Part shown: positions 57,673-64,000 of the stretch, one piece after another
Layout: the number at the start of each line of letters is the position of its first letter
How positions within the stretch are numbered: the first letter of the stretch is position 1
Assembly (NCBI RefSeq): GCF_902498825.1
Contig: NZ_LR701459.1
Span: forward strand, 1,904,414-1,968,413
Direction of reading: 5' to 3'
Length of the DNA stretch: 64,000 bases
From: Rhizobium sp. EC-SD404
GTDB taxonomy: Bacteria; Pseudomonadota; Alphaproteobacteria; Rhizobiales; Rhizobiaceae
The notes under the pieces: model-generated
What the model was told of the DNA's origin: nothing
The model's input: only the letters and a program-made list of their open reading frames with translations
Database searches by the model: none
Program-made: the position numbers and the translations under genes

Positions 57673-58137
57673 TCAGGCAGTCCTCTTGTTCTTGGTGTTC
57701 AGCACGCCGATGTCGACGGTCTCGGGCTGCTGGGCTTCATGCGGATGGTTGGAGCCTGCATAGACGCGCAGGTTCTTCATCTGGCGACGGCCGAGCGGAC
57801 CGCGCGGGATCATGCGCTCGATCGCCTTTTCGAGGATACGCTCCGGGAAGCGGCCTTCGAAAATCTGGCGCGCGGTGCGCTCCTTGATGCCGCCGGGATA
57901 GCCGGTGTGCCAGTAGTATTTCTTGTCGGTGTACTTCTTGCCCGTCAGCACGGCCTTTTCGGCGTTGATGATGATGACGTTGTCACCATCGTCGACATGC
58001 GGGGTATAGGAAGGCTTGTGCTTGCCGCGCAGGCGGGTGGCGACGAGGGTGGCGAGACGGCCGACAACGAGTCCTTCGGCGTCGATCAGCACCCACTTCT
58101 TCTCCACCTCTGCAGGCTTCTGCGAGAAGGTCTTCAT
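57673..58137 (-). CDS. rplM: 50S ribosomal protein L13
   Basis: 154 residues. The start [20 protein letters not shown] is the standard N-terminus, and [19 protein letters not shown] (about 113-131) is the hallmark. The ORF extends 55 codons upstream but that is the leader region, not protein. L13 is an early-assembly protein of the large subunit. Its messenger has about 110 bases of leader with three hairpins (see the leader feature), a candidate for autogenous control. Confidence 0.97.
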   Translation of the reverse strand: MKTFSQKPAEVEKKWVLIDAEGLVVGRLATLVATRLRGKHKPSYTPHVDDGDNVIIINAEKAVLTGKKYTDKKYYWHTGYPGGIKERTARQIFEGRFPERILEKAIERMIPRGPLGRRQMKNLRVYAGSNHPHEAQQPETVDIGVLNTKNKRTA

Positions 58138-58249
58138 GGATATCACTCTTTCGTTCGGGTCCCGAACCATGCGTGCACGGCAAGGGCGCTTCTTGTTGCT
58201 TGTCTTGGCCAGGCCAAGTGCGGCCCGCATGGATCCATGCGTGGCTGCG
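58138..58249 (-). promoter_or_regulatory. Leader of rplM with three hairpins (possible ribosomal-protein leader)
   Basis: In transcription order the leader has CGCATGGATCCATGCG (58241-58226, a perfect 16-base palindrome, giving a six-pair stem with GAUC loop), CTTGGCC-T-GGCCAAG (58218-58204) and GTTCGGG-A-CCCGAAC (58167-58153). All three give short stems separated by single-stranded purine-rich spacers, before the start at 58137. Several ribosomal protein operons use leader RNA to bind the excess protein, so this is a sensible site, but no known consensus was matched. Confidence 0.45.
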
Positions 58250-58255
58250 AGCGGT

Positions 58256-58283
58256 GTATAACCCAAGCGCCCGAAACGCGCAA
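58256..58283 (-). promoter_or_regulatory. Candidate promoter of rplM-rpsI
   Basis: On the minus strand TTGCGC (58283-58278), 16 bases, TTATAC (58261-58256). The -10 box is good, and the position would give a leader of about 110 bases before rplM. Confidence 0.5.
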
Positions 58284-58345
58284 TCGCGACGAATTCGCTC
58301 ATCTCAAAATTAAGACAGCAAGAACAATAGCTTAATGATGTGGTA

Positions 58346-58789
58346 TTATTTTACCGTAGTTTCTGCCTGCGGTGGGATCGAATAGGTGGCGGATGCCTGC
58401 GCCACGATCGTTCCCGCTTCGTCCGTGATGATCACGTCGACCACCGCCAGCCGCTTGCCGAGCTTGAGCAACCGGCATCGCGAATAGAGCGGAACGCCGT
58501 CGGCCGGCTTGCGCAGGAAATTGATGGTGAGATTGGTGGTGACGGCCAGCGCGACCGGCCCGATATGGGCGAGGATGACGACGTAGGCCCCGAGATCGGC
58601 GAGCGCGAACAGCGTCGGACCCGAAACGGTCCCGCCCGGGCGAAGATGGCGACGATCGGGCATCAGCCGCAGCACCGCCGCGCCGGGTTCGACCTCGGTC
58701 ACCGCATAGAACGGCCCACCCTCGTTGATCTGCGGAAATTCCTGCGCCAGAAAAGCTTCCAGCGCGTCGATGTTCATGACCGGTTTCAC
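58346..58789 (-). CDS. PaaI-type hotdog thioesterase
   Basis: 147 residues of the hotdog-fold PaaI/YiiD thioesterase group. The core motif is [20 protein letters not shown] (about residues 48-67), followed by [12 protein letters not shown] (about 84-95). It hydrolyses acyl-CoA. GTG 58789 is favoured as start because AAGGA stands five bases upstream; ATG 58777 is the alternative. It is divergent from the enoyl-CoA hydratase and transcribed towards rplM. Natural substrate unknown. Confidence 0.83.
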   Translation of the reverse strand: MKPVMNIDALEAFLAQEFPQINEGGPFYAVTEVEPGAAVLRLMPDRRHLRPGGTVSGPTLFALADLGAYVVILAHIGPVALAVTTNLTINFLRKPADGVPLYSRCRLLKLGKRLAVVDVIITDEAGTIVAQASATYSIPPQAETTVK

Positions 58790-58901
58790 GGCAATCCTTT
58801 GGTCTCGATCTCGGCGCGCAATTGAAAGCGCTGGTCCGGCCCCGTCAAGTCGTGCCAGAAATCGACTGAAGCAAAGACGTGATCAGAGGAGCCGGCATAG
58901 C

Positions 58902-59726
58902 ATGGCCGACATCGTTTCGATGAAGCAGAAGCAGGACACGGACGCATTGATCGTCGCTGACAGGTATGACGGCATACTCCGGCTGTCGCTTAACAATCCG
59001 CCGGCGAACGCCCTGTCCGTCGCACTCATGGAAGCGCTGCTGCGTAACCTGGAAGAGGCGCGGGACGATGCGCAAACGCGTGTCATCATCATCGCTTCTC
59101 TGGCGAAGGTATTCTCCGCCGGCCACGATCTGAAGGAATTGCAGCGCCATCGTTCCGAAGACGACGGGGGCCGTGAATTCTTCGATAAGACGATGCGGCT
59201 TTGCGCGAAGCTGATGCAGACGATCGTGGCGCTGCCGAAGCCCGTGATCGCCGAAATCGACGGGATCGCCACGGCGGCCGGCTGCCAGCTCGTCGCCTCC
59301 TGCGATCTCGCCATCTGCACCGATACCTCCGGCTTCGCGACGCCGGGCGTCAATATCGGGCTCTTCTGTTCGACGCCGATGGTCGCCCTGTCGCGCGCCA
59401 CGCACCGCAAGCAGGCTATGGAAATGCTGCTGACTGGCGAGACGATCGACGCGTCGACTGCCAAGGAATTCGGCATCGTCAACAGGATCGTGCCGAAGGA
59501 ATATCTGCGCCAGGTGGTCGACAAATACGCCGCCGTCATTGCGTCCAAATCACCGCTGACGGTGAAAATCGGCAAGGAAGCCTTCTACCGGCAAGCGGAA
59601 ATGAGCCTGGAAGATGCCTATGATTACACGGCGCGCGTGATGGTCGAGAACATGATGGCGCGGGACGCCGAAGAGGGCATCGCGGCCTTCATCGACAAGC
59701 GCAAGCCAGAATGGACGGGTGAATAG
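58902..59726 (+). CDS. Enoyl-CoA hydratase/isomerase family protein
   Basis: 274 residues of the crotonase fold. The oxyanion-hole elements are SAGHDLKEL (about residues 67-75) and GIATAAGCQLVASCD (about 122-136). The usual acidic catalytic residues of true hydratases are not clear, and the overall resemblance is to ECHDC3-type proteins, so activity is open. The start at 58902 has GAGGAG about a dozen bases upstream; ATG 58920 is possible. It is convergent with the RraA-like gene (gap nine bases), so is not obviously part of that operon. Confidence 0.83.
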   Translation: MADIVSMKQKQDTDALIVADRYDGILRLSLNNPPANALSVALMEALLRNLEEARDDAQTRVIIIASLAKVFSAGHDLKELQRHRSEDDGGREFFDKTMRLCAKLMQTIVALPKPVIAEIDGIATAAGCQLVASCDLAICTDTSGFATPGVNIGLFCSTPMVALSRATHRKQAMEMLLTGETIDASTAKEFGIVNRIVPKEYLRQVVDKYAAVIASKSPLTVKIGKEAFYRQAEMSLEDAYDYTARVMVENMMARDAEEGIAAFIDKRKPEWTGE

Positions 59727-59735
59727 GCGGGCAGC

Positions 59736-60383
59736 CTACCGGTCTCTCAAACCGAGCAGATCCATCGTCGTCTGCCCGGCGCGCAGAGCGCCACGCATGG
59801 CGGCCTCTTTCTCCTCGCGATTTCGTGCGGCCTCGATGGCGGATGCGATCATCGCCTGGGGAACGATGACGACGCCGTCTTCGTCGCCGACGACGATGTC
59901 GCCGCGATGGATGGTTGTTTTCCCAAGTATGATGGGCGCGCCGAGCGGTGACGTCCGGACCTTGTCCGTTCCCTCGATGCACAATCCCCGGGCAAAGACG
60001 GGAAAGCCCATCGCCCGCAATGTCGTCGCATCGCGCACACAGCCATCGATGACGAGGCCGGCGATGCCACGCGCCTGACAGGCTTCGGCGAGAACATCGC
60101 CGAACGGCCCGTCGCCCATCGATGATTCGTGGTCGACGACGAGAATTTCGCCGGCGGCTGCAGCCACGATGGCCTTGTGGATCATCAGATTGTCGCCAGC
60201 GGGGCAGAAGACCGGAAAAGCCGGCCCGCAAAGCCGAGTATCCCGATCGATCGGTTGGATGGCGGCGGGCAGGGCGCCGATCCTGCCCATCGCTTCATGC
60301 AGGGTGGCGGACGAAAAGCACGCCAGGGCAGCAAGCTGCCCCGGACCCACCGAAGCCAGACCTTCGTCCGCCCTGTCGGTCAT
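59736..60383 (-). CDS. RraA-like aldolase (4-carboxy-4-hydroxy-2-oxoadipate aldolase/oxaloacetate decarboxylase family)
   Basis: 215 residues. The RraA fold shows CGPAFPVFCPAGDNLMIHKA (about residues 52-71), the metal-dependent aldolase site IDGCVRDATTLRAMGFPVFARG (about 112-133, in parts) and GDEDGVVIVP. Family members cleave HMG or carboxyhydroxyoxoadipate in protocatechuate 4,5-cleavage or decarboxylate oxaloacetate. Retention of the D/R pair favours enzyme activity over the RNase E-binding role of RraA itself. It starts within the stop of the upstream FAH gene (ATGA), so both are co-translated. Confidence 0.85.
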   Translation of the reverse strand: MTDRADEGLASVGPGQLAALACFSSATLHEAMGRIGALPAAIQPIDRDTRLCGPAFPVFCPAGDNLMIHKAIVAAAAGEILVVDHESSMGDGPFGDVLAEACQARGIAGLVIDGCVRDATTLRAMGFPVFARGLCIEGTDKVRTSPLGAPIILGKTTIHRGDIVVGDEDGVVIVPQAMIASAIEAARNREEKEAAMRGALRAGQTTMDLLGLRDR

Positions 60384-61075
60384 TTCGCGGGATCGCCGAT
60401 CTTGACGGTCAGCGGCTCCAGCCCGTCGATCGTGCCGACAAGTTCGTCGCCCGTCTTCACCGGTCCGACGCCGTGGGGCGTGCCGGTGAGGATGATGTCG
60501 CCCGCTTTCAGCTCGTAGAATTCAGACAGCTTGGAGATGATCTCCGGCAGCGACCAGATGAGCAGGCTCACATCCGAATCCTGACGCGCTTCGCCGTTGA
60601 CGGTAAGCTTGATGTTGCCCTTCTCGATGTGTCCGGACTGTTCAACCGGCGTGATCGGACCGCAAGGGCAGGATTCGTCGAACGACTTGGCGATTTCCCA
60701 CGGGCGGCCGCCGCCCTGGATGTCGCGACGCGTCATGTCGATGCCGACGCCATAGCCGTAGACGTGGTCGAGCGCCTTGTCCTCGGGAATGTTGTAGCCG
60801 CCCGACTTCAGCGCCATCACGAGTTCCAGCTCGTAATGGAAGTCCTTGGTCATCGTTGCGTAGGCGATGGTCGAGCCGGACTCGACGATCGAGTCGGTCG
60901 GCTTCTGGAAGAAGATCGGCGGATCGCGGTCTGCGCTTCCGCCCATTTCTTCAACGTGCGCCACATAGTTGCGGCCGACGCAATAGATGCGCCGAACCGG
61001 GAAACGCTCGTCCTTTCCGACGACCGGCAGCGACGCCGCCTTCGGCCGTTCGATGACAAAGCCTTCATGACCCAT
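60380..61075 (-). CDS. Fumarylacetoacetate hydrolase family protein (fumarylpyruvate-hydrolase-like)
   Basis: 231 residues of the FAH fold. The acidic metal site is visible in YELELVMALK (Glu/Glu, about residue 80) and GIDMTRRD (Asp, about 110), with FPVRRIYCVGRNYVAHVEEMG near the start as in fumarylpyruvate hydrolases. It would hydrolyse a 2,4-diketo acid in aromatic ring cleavage. AGGAGG-type sites precede ATG 61075. It is in one operon with the RraA-like gene and divergent from the ABC transporter. Confidence 0.85.
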   Translation of the reverse strand: MGHEGFVIERPKAASLPVVGKDERFPVRRIYCVGRNYVAHVEEMGGSADRDPPIFFQKPTDSIVESGSTIAYATMTKDFHYELELVMALKSGGYNIPEDKALDHVYGYGVGIDMTRRDIQGGGRPWEIAKSFDESCPCGPITPVEQSGHIEKGNIKLTVNGEARQDSDVSLLIWSLPEIISKLSEFYELKAGDIILTGTPHGVGPVKTGDELVGTIDGLEPLTVKIGDPAK

Positions 61076-61137
61076 GATATTCTCCTCCTCAGGGTGCCGG
61101 CGCCAAAGACGCCGATCGTGAAATCGATGAAAAACGG

Positions 61138-61166
61138 TTTAACGCAAAAAAATAGATATTTGACAA
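61138..61166 (-). promoter_or_regulatory. Candidate promoter of the FAH/RraA operon
   Basis: On the minus strand TTGTCA (61166-61161), then after about 17-18 bases TTAAAC/GTTAAA near 61138-61143. Its -35 box overlaps that of the ABC promoter on the opposite strand, so the two promoters may exclude each other or share one regulator. Confidence 0.35.
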
Positions 61167-61187
61167 CAAAAAAATGAAAAGTATGGT
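61160..61187 (+). promoter_or_regulatory. Promoter of the ABC transporter operon
   Basis: Consensus TTGACA (61160-61165), 16 bases, TATGGT (61182-61187), set in a markedly A/T-rich stretch. The leader to the start codon at 61258 is about 65 bases. Confidence 0.6.
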
Positions 61188-61257
61188 TTGAGGTGTGGCG
61201 GCGCCACAGGTCCGATGGGGAGTTCGGGCCGAATTCAACATCCAAGGGAGGATGGCT

Positions 61258-62280
61258 ATGCACGGATATCGGAATTGGCGGATCGCGTTTGCAGCATCGC
61301 TGCTGGTGGCTGCTCCGCTCGGCCTAACGACGGCGAACGCGCAAGACATGATGCAGTTGACGGTGGCGGTACCGAACCCGTCGGCGATCAACAATTTCCC
61401 GCTCTTCGTGGCGATGGGCGAGGGATATTTCGAAGAGGAAGGCCTTGAACTGACGGTCGAGGCACTGAACGGGTCGGCAGCCGTTCTCCAGGTCATGGCA
61501 TCCGGCCAGGCGCAGATCGGCAACCCGGGACCCGGGCCATTGCTCTCGGCCCGTGCGCGCGGCGAAGACGTGGTCTTCATCTACAACCAGTATCCGAAGT
61601 CCATCTTCGGCCTGATGGTTCCGGAAGAATCCGAAGCTCAGGGTCCGGCCGATCTCGACGGCACCACGGTCGGCGTCGGCACGGCCGACGGCGCGGAAGT
61701 CGCGTTTACGCGCGGCATCCTGCAGGATGCCGGTCTGACGGAAGGCGAAAACTACGAGTTCCTCACTGTCGGCGATGGCGGCACGGCGGCTGCAGCGTTC
61801 CTCGGCGAAGAAGTCGACGCCTATGCCGCCGCGGTCAGCGACGCGGCCATCATCGAGTCGCGCGGTATTCCGCTGCGCGAAATCACGCCCGAGGAATATC
61901 TCTCCTTCTTCGGCAATGGCTGGGCCGTCACGGGCCAGTTCATCGAGGAGAACCCGGAAGCGGTTGAAGGCTTCGGTCGTGCGCTGGTGCGGGCCACCCG
62001 CTTCGGTCTCGACCCGGCCAACCGTGAAAAGGTTCTCGAGCACACGACGGCCGGCAATCCCCAGGAAGGCGAGGACACCGAGTTCGCAAACGCGCTTCTC
62101 GATGCCGTGATGGAGCGCATCCAGCCGGTCGACGACAGCAATGGTTATGGCTACCAGCCGCCGGAGCACTGGGAAGCCTGGCACCAGAGCCAGCTCGACA
62201 CGGGCGGCCTTGCCGAACCGCTGGAAAACCTCGAGGAAGCCTACAACAACGACTTCGTCGAAGCGTGGAACGCGGAATGA
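61258..62280 (+). CDS. ABC transporter substrate-binding protein, NMT1/THI5-like
   Basis: 340 residues. A Sec signal peptide (about residues 1-30, ending in TTANAQ) exports it to the periplasm. The type II SBP fold (NNFPLFVAMGEGYFEEEGL, about 45-64, and GSAAVLQVMASGQAQIGN about 70-87) resembles NMT1/SsuA-like proteins that bind sulfonates, pyrimidine precursors or aromatic acids. The ATG at 61258 is chosen because GGAGG lies six bases upstream; the ATG at 61252 would abut it. The next two genes encode its ATPase and permease. Substrate unknown, aromatic or acyl acid suspected from the opposing operon. Confidence 0.87.
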   Translation: MHGYRNWRIAFAASLLVAAPLGLTTANAQDMMQLTVAVPNPSAINNFPLFVAMGEGYFEEEGLELTVEALNGSAAVLQVMASGQAQIGNPGPGPLLSARARGEDVVFIYNQYPKSIFGLMVPEESEAQGPADLDGTTVGVGTADGAEVAFTRGILQDAGLTEGENYEFLTVGDGGTAAAAFLGEEVDAYAAAVSDAAIIESRGIPLREITPEEYLSFFGNGWAVTGQFIEENPEAVEGFGRALVRATRFGLDPANREKVLEHTTAGNPQEGEDTEFANALLDAVMERIQPVDDSNGYGYQPPEHWEAWHQSQLDTGGLAEPLENLEEAYNNDFVEAWNAE

Positions 62281-63092
62281 CCATAGCGGCACAAAAAGCC
62301 GCGGCACTGCAGGCCGACCCCAAGGGTCGGCCTGTCTACCAGTTGCGCGGCGTTTCCAAGCATTATGCCCATGGTCATATCAAGGCACTCGATACGATCG
62401 ACCTGACATTGCGGGAGGGCACCTTCTCCTCCGTCATCGGTCCTTCGGGCTGTGGAAAGTCGACGCTTCTGAAGATCATGGCTGGCCTGGTCTCGCCGAC
62501 CAGGGGCAGCGTCGTGCTCGAAGGCAAGCCCGTCACAGGCGCGCGTCGCGACATCGGCATGATGTTCCAGCAGGCGACGCTCTTTCCCTGGCGCACGACG
62601 GCGGAAAACATTCTGCTGCCGATCGAGGTGCGCGATGGTCGAGCCGCCGCGAAAGCTGCGCGTGGAGCGGCTGAAGAACTTCTCAATACGGTCGGCCTCA
62701 AAGGGTTCGAGAATGTCTATCCGACGCAATTGTCGGGTGGCATGGCGCAGCGCGCCGCGATCTGCCGGATGCTCGTCACCAAGCCGAGCGTACTGTTGCT
62801 CGACGAGCCTTTCAGCGCGCTCGATGAACTCGCCCGCGACTTCATGAACATCGAACTCCAGCGCATCTGCATGGAGCGCAACGCCACCGCGTTCCTCGTC
62901 ACGCACTCCATTCCCGAAGCGGTGTTCCTGTCCGACATCGTCTACGTCATGTCGTCGCGGCCGGGCCGTTTCGTCGAGACGATCGAGATCGATCTGCCGC
63001 GGCCGCGCACCGTGGAGATGCTGGTCGATCCTGCCTTCGGCCAATATGTGAACCGCATTCGCAACCGTCTGGACAAGGGAGCCTTCGTATGA
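62277..63092 (+). CDS. ABC transporter ATP-binding protein
   Basis: 271 residues. Walker A GPSGCGKST (about residues 55-63), ABC signature LSGGMAQR (about 152-159) and Walker B VLLLDEPF (about 172-179), with the switch His in VTHSIPEA. It drives the nitrate/sulfonate/taurine-type (NitT/TauT) uptake system of the adjacent SBP and permease. Starts in an ATGA overlap with the SBP stop and overlaps the permease start likewise, so all three are translationally coupled. Confidence 0.94.
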   Translation: MTIAAQKAAALQADPKGRPVYQLRGVSKHYAHGHIKALDTIDLTLREGTFSSVIGPSGCGKSTLLKIMAGLVSPTRGSVVLEGKPVTGARRDIGMMFQQATLFPWRTTAENILLPIEVRDGRAAAKAARGAAEELLNTVGLKGFENVYPTQLSGGMAQRAAICRMLVTKPSVLLLDEPFSALDELARDFMNIELQRICMERNATAFLVTHSIPEAVFLSDIVYVMSSRPGRFVETIEIDLPRPRTVEMLVDPAFGQYVNRIRNRLDKGAFV

Positions 63093-63964
63093 GCTCGGCA
63101 ATGACGGACGTTCCCCTTCACGCCGATGGCGAGACTGTCTTTCCGGAGACCGTGTGGGAGGAAGAGGTCGCCTTCATCGACCGAATCCCGCGCCCGATCG
63201 CGATGATCGGCATCCTGGTGGTGTTCATCGCCGTCTGGCAGGGGCTCACCTCTTTCGGCATCGTCTCCCGGATCATTCTGCCGACGCCATGGGAAACTGC
63301 GAAGGACATCGTTTTTGTCGGCAAGAACCTCTTCAGCGGCGGCTACATGCTGGAGGCCTTCTGGATGACGACCAAGGCGGTGCTCATGGGATTCGTCTAT
63401 GCGCTGATCTTCGGCTTTTCGCTCGGCATTCTGGTCGGGGAAACCTCGTTCGGCGAACGGGCCGTTCTACCTTACCTGGTTGCGATCGATACGATGCCGA
63501 AGGTTGCCTTCGCGCCGCTGTTCCTGGCATGGCTCGGGTTCGGTATAGCGTCCAAGGTGGCGCTAGCGGCATTCATCGCGACGTTCCCGATCGTGGTGGC
63601 GGTGGCGGCCGGTCTGCACGCGGCCGACGACAATGCACGTATGCTCTTTCGCACCATGGGCGCCACCCGCTGGCAGACCCTGTTCAAGATGAAACTGCCG
63701 ATGGGGCTTCCGCATATCTTCACCGGCCTCAAGATCGCGGCTGTCGGTGTCATGGCGGGCGCAATCACGGCGGAGTTTCTAGGCGGTGGAAACGGCTTTG
63801 GCGAATTGATCCGAGTTGCTGCATCTCAGCTCAATACGCCGCGCGTCTTTTCCCTGATCCTCTATCTCAGCCTGCTGGGCTTCGCGCTATTCTGGTCTGT
63901 GGTTTGGCTTGAGCGCCGTTTGGTGTTTTGGCATAGCTCCACCGTCTCGGGCATCAACAAATAG
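63089..63964 (+). CDS. ABC transporter permease, NitT/TauT type
   Basis: 291 residues with six transmembrane segments and the conserved coupling loop (EAA-like motif around TMGATRWQTLFKMKLPMGLPHIFTGLK, in parts, about residues 190-216). An N-terminal acidic tail of about 30 residues precedes the first helix. It forms the membrane channel with the ATPase and SBP upstream; a single permease gene suggests a homodimer. It starts in overlap with the ATPase gene. The right edge of the window begins 36 bases past the stop, with no further gene visible. Confidence 0.93.
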   Translation: MSSAMTDVPLHADGETVFPETVWEEEVAFIDRIPRPIAMIGILVVFIAVWQGLTSFGIVSRIILPTPWETAKDIVFVGKNLFSGGYMLEAFWMTTKAVLMGFVYALIFGFSLGILVGETSFGERAVLPYLVAIDTMPKVAFAPLFLAWLGFGIASKVALAAFIATFPIVVAVAAGLHAADDNARMLFRTMGATRWQTLFKMKLPMGLPHIFTGLKIAAVGVMAGAITAEFLGGGNGFGELIRVAASQLNTPRVFSLILYLSLLGFALFWSVVWLERRLVFWHSSTVSGINK

Positions 63965-64000
63965 GGATGGCGCTGATAGCGCCATCGGCATCGGAATCCA

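Overview
The window is a GC-rich stretch of an alphaproteobacterial chromosome, most likely Hyphomicrobiales (Rhizobiales; Rhizobiaceae, Phyllobacteriaceae or Aurantimonadaceae type). This rests on gene content and order: LdtR next to an L,D-transpeptidase, HdaA, the purM-purN pair, glyA-nrdR-ribD-ribE-ribH-nusB, hppA-bamE-CBP3 chaperone-DUF177-plsX-fabH-ihfA-MerR, and ctaA/argC/speB/rpsI/rplM. I see no phage, transposase, integrase, CRISPR array or rRNA. The DNA looks like vertically inherited core chromosome with a few accessory insertions.

Layout. 1-5070: end of a secreted protein, RlmJ methyltransferase, a lone molybdopterin oxidoreductase, and purN/purM. 5269-11612: a co-directional run of CDP-alcohol phosphatidyltransferase, AI-2E permease, hdaA, ppk1 and ppx (membrane lipid, replication control, polyphosphate). 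11635-19368: RNase D with two tiny membrane-protein genes downstream, aspS, pyroglutamyl peptidase, an uncharacterised secreted protein, parC. 19573-28762: transporter, Bpt leucyltransferase, a possible small RNA, RDD protein, hemB, the LdtR/L,D-transpeptidase cell-wall module, and a divergent dioxygenase/AraC pair. 28873-42505: glyA to nusB (one-carbon, deoxyribonucleotide control, riboflavin), H+-pyrophosphatase, BamE, respiratory-complex chaperone, fatty-acid initiation genes, IHF-alpha, MerR, and tRNA-Pro(GGG).

42521-53378 is the most accessory part: an IsdG-type heme monooxygenase, an aldo/keto reductase, an AbrB-type permease, then a compact exopolysaccharide locus (outer-membrane export lipoprotein, GT4 glycosyltransferase, phosphoglycosyl transferase, ligase/polymerase; divergent chain-length protein; acetyltransferase). 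Its position beside ctaA-argC-speB-rpsI-rplM suggests kinship with the unipolar-polysaccharide (upp/uxs) locus of Agrobacterium and Sinorhizobium. The chain-length protein has a C-terminal BY-kinase-like domain without a recognisable P-loop. 53506-58789: DUF2842, heme A synthase, argC, agmatinase family, S9 and L13 genes with a hairpin-rich leader, and a thioesterase. 58902-63964: an enoyl-CoA hydratase, then a divergent catabolic/uptake module (RraA-like aldolase plus FAH-family hydrolase, facing an NMT1-type ABC transporter) that looks built for import and degradation of an aromatic or similar acid.

No wholly new system is evident. The observations most worth checking are the pseudo-kinase polysaccharide co-polymerase and its locus, the three-hairpin rplM leader, the apparently leaderless rnd promoter, the shared operator-like motif at ldtR and its transpeptidase, a possible small RNA near 21.65 kb, and several unannotated small membrane proteins.
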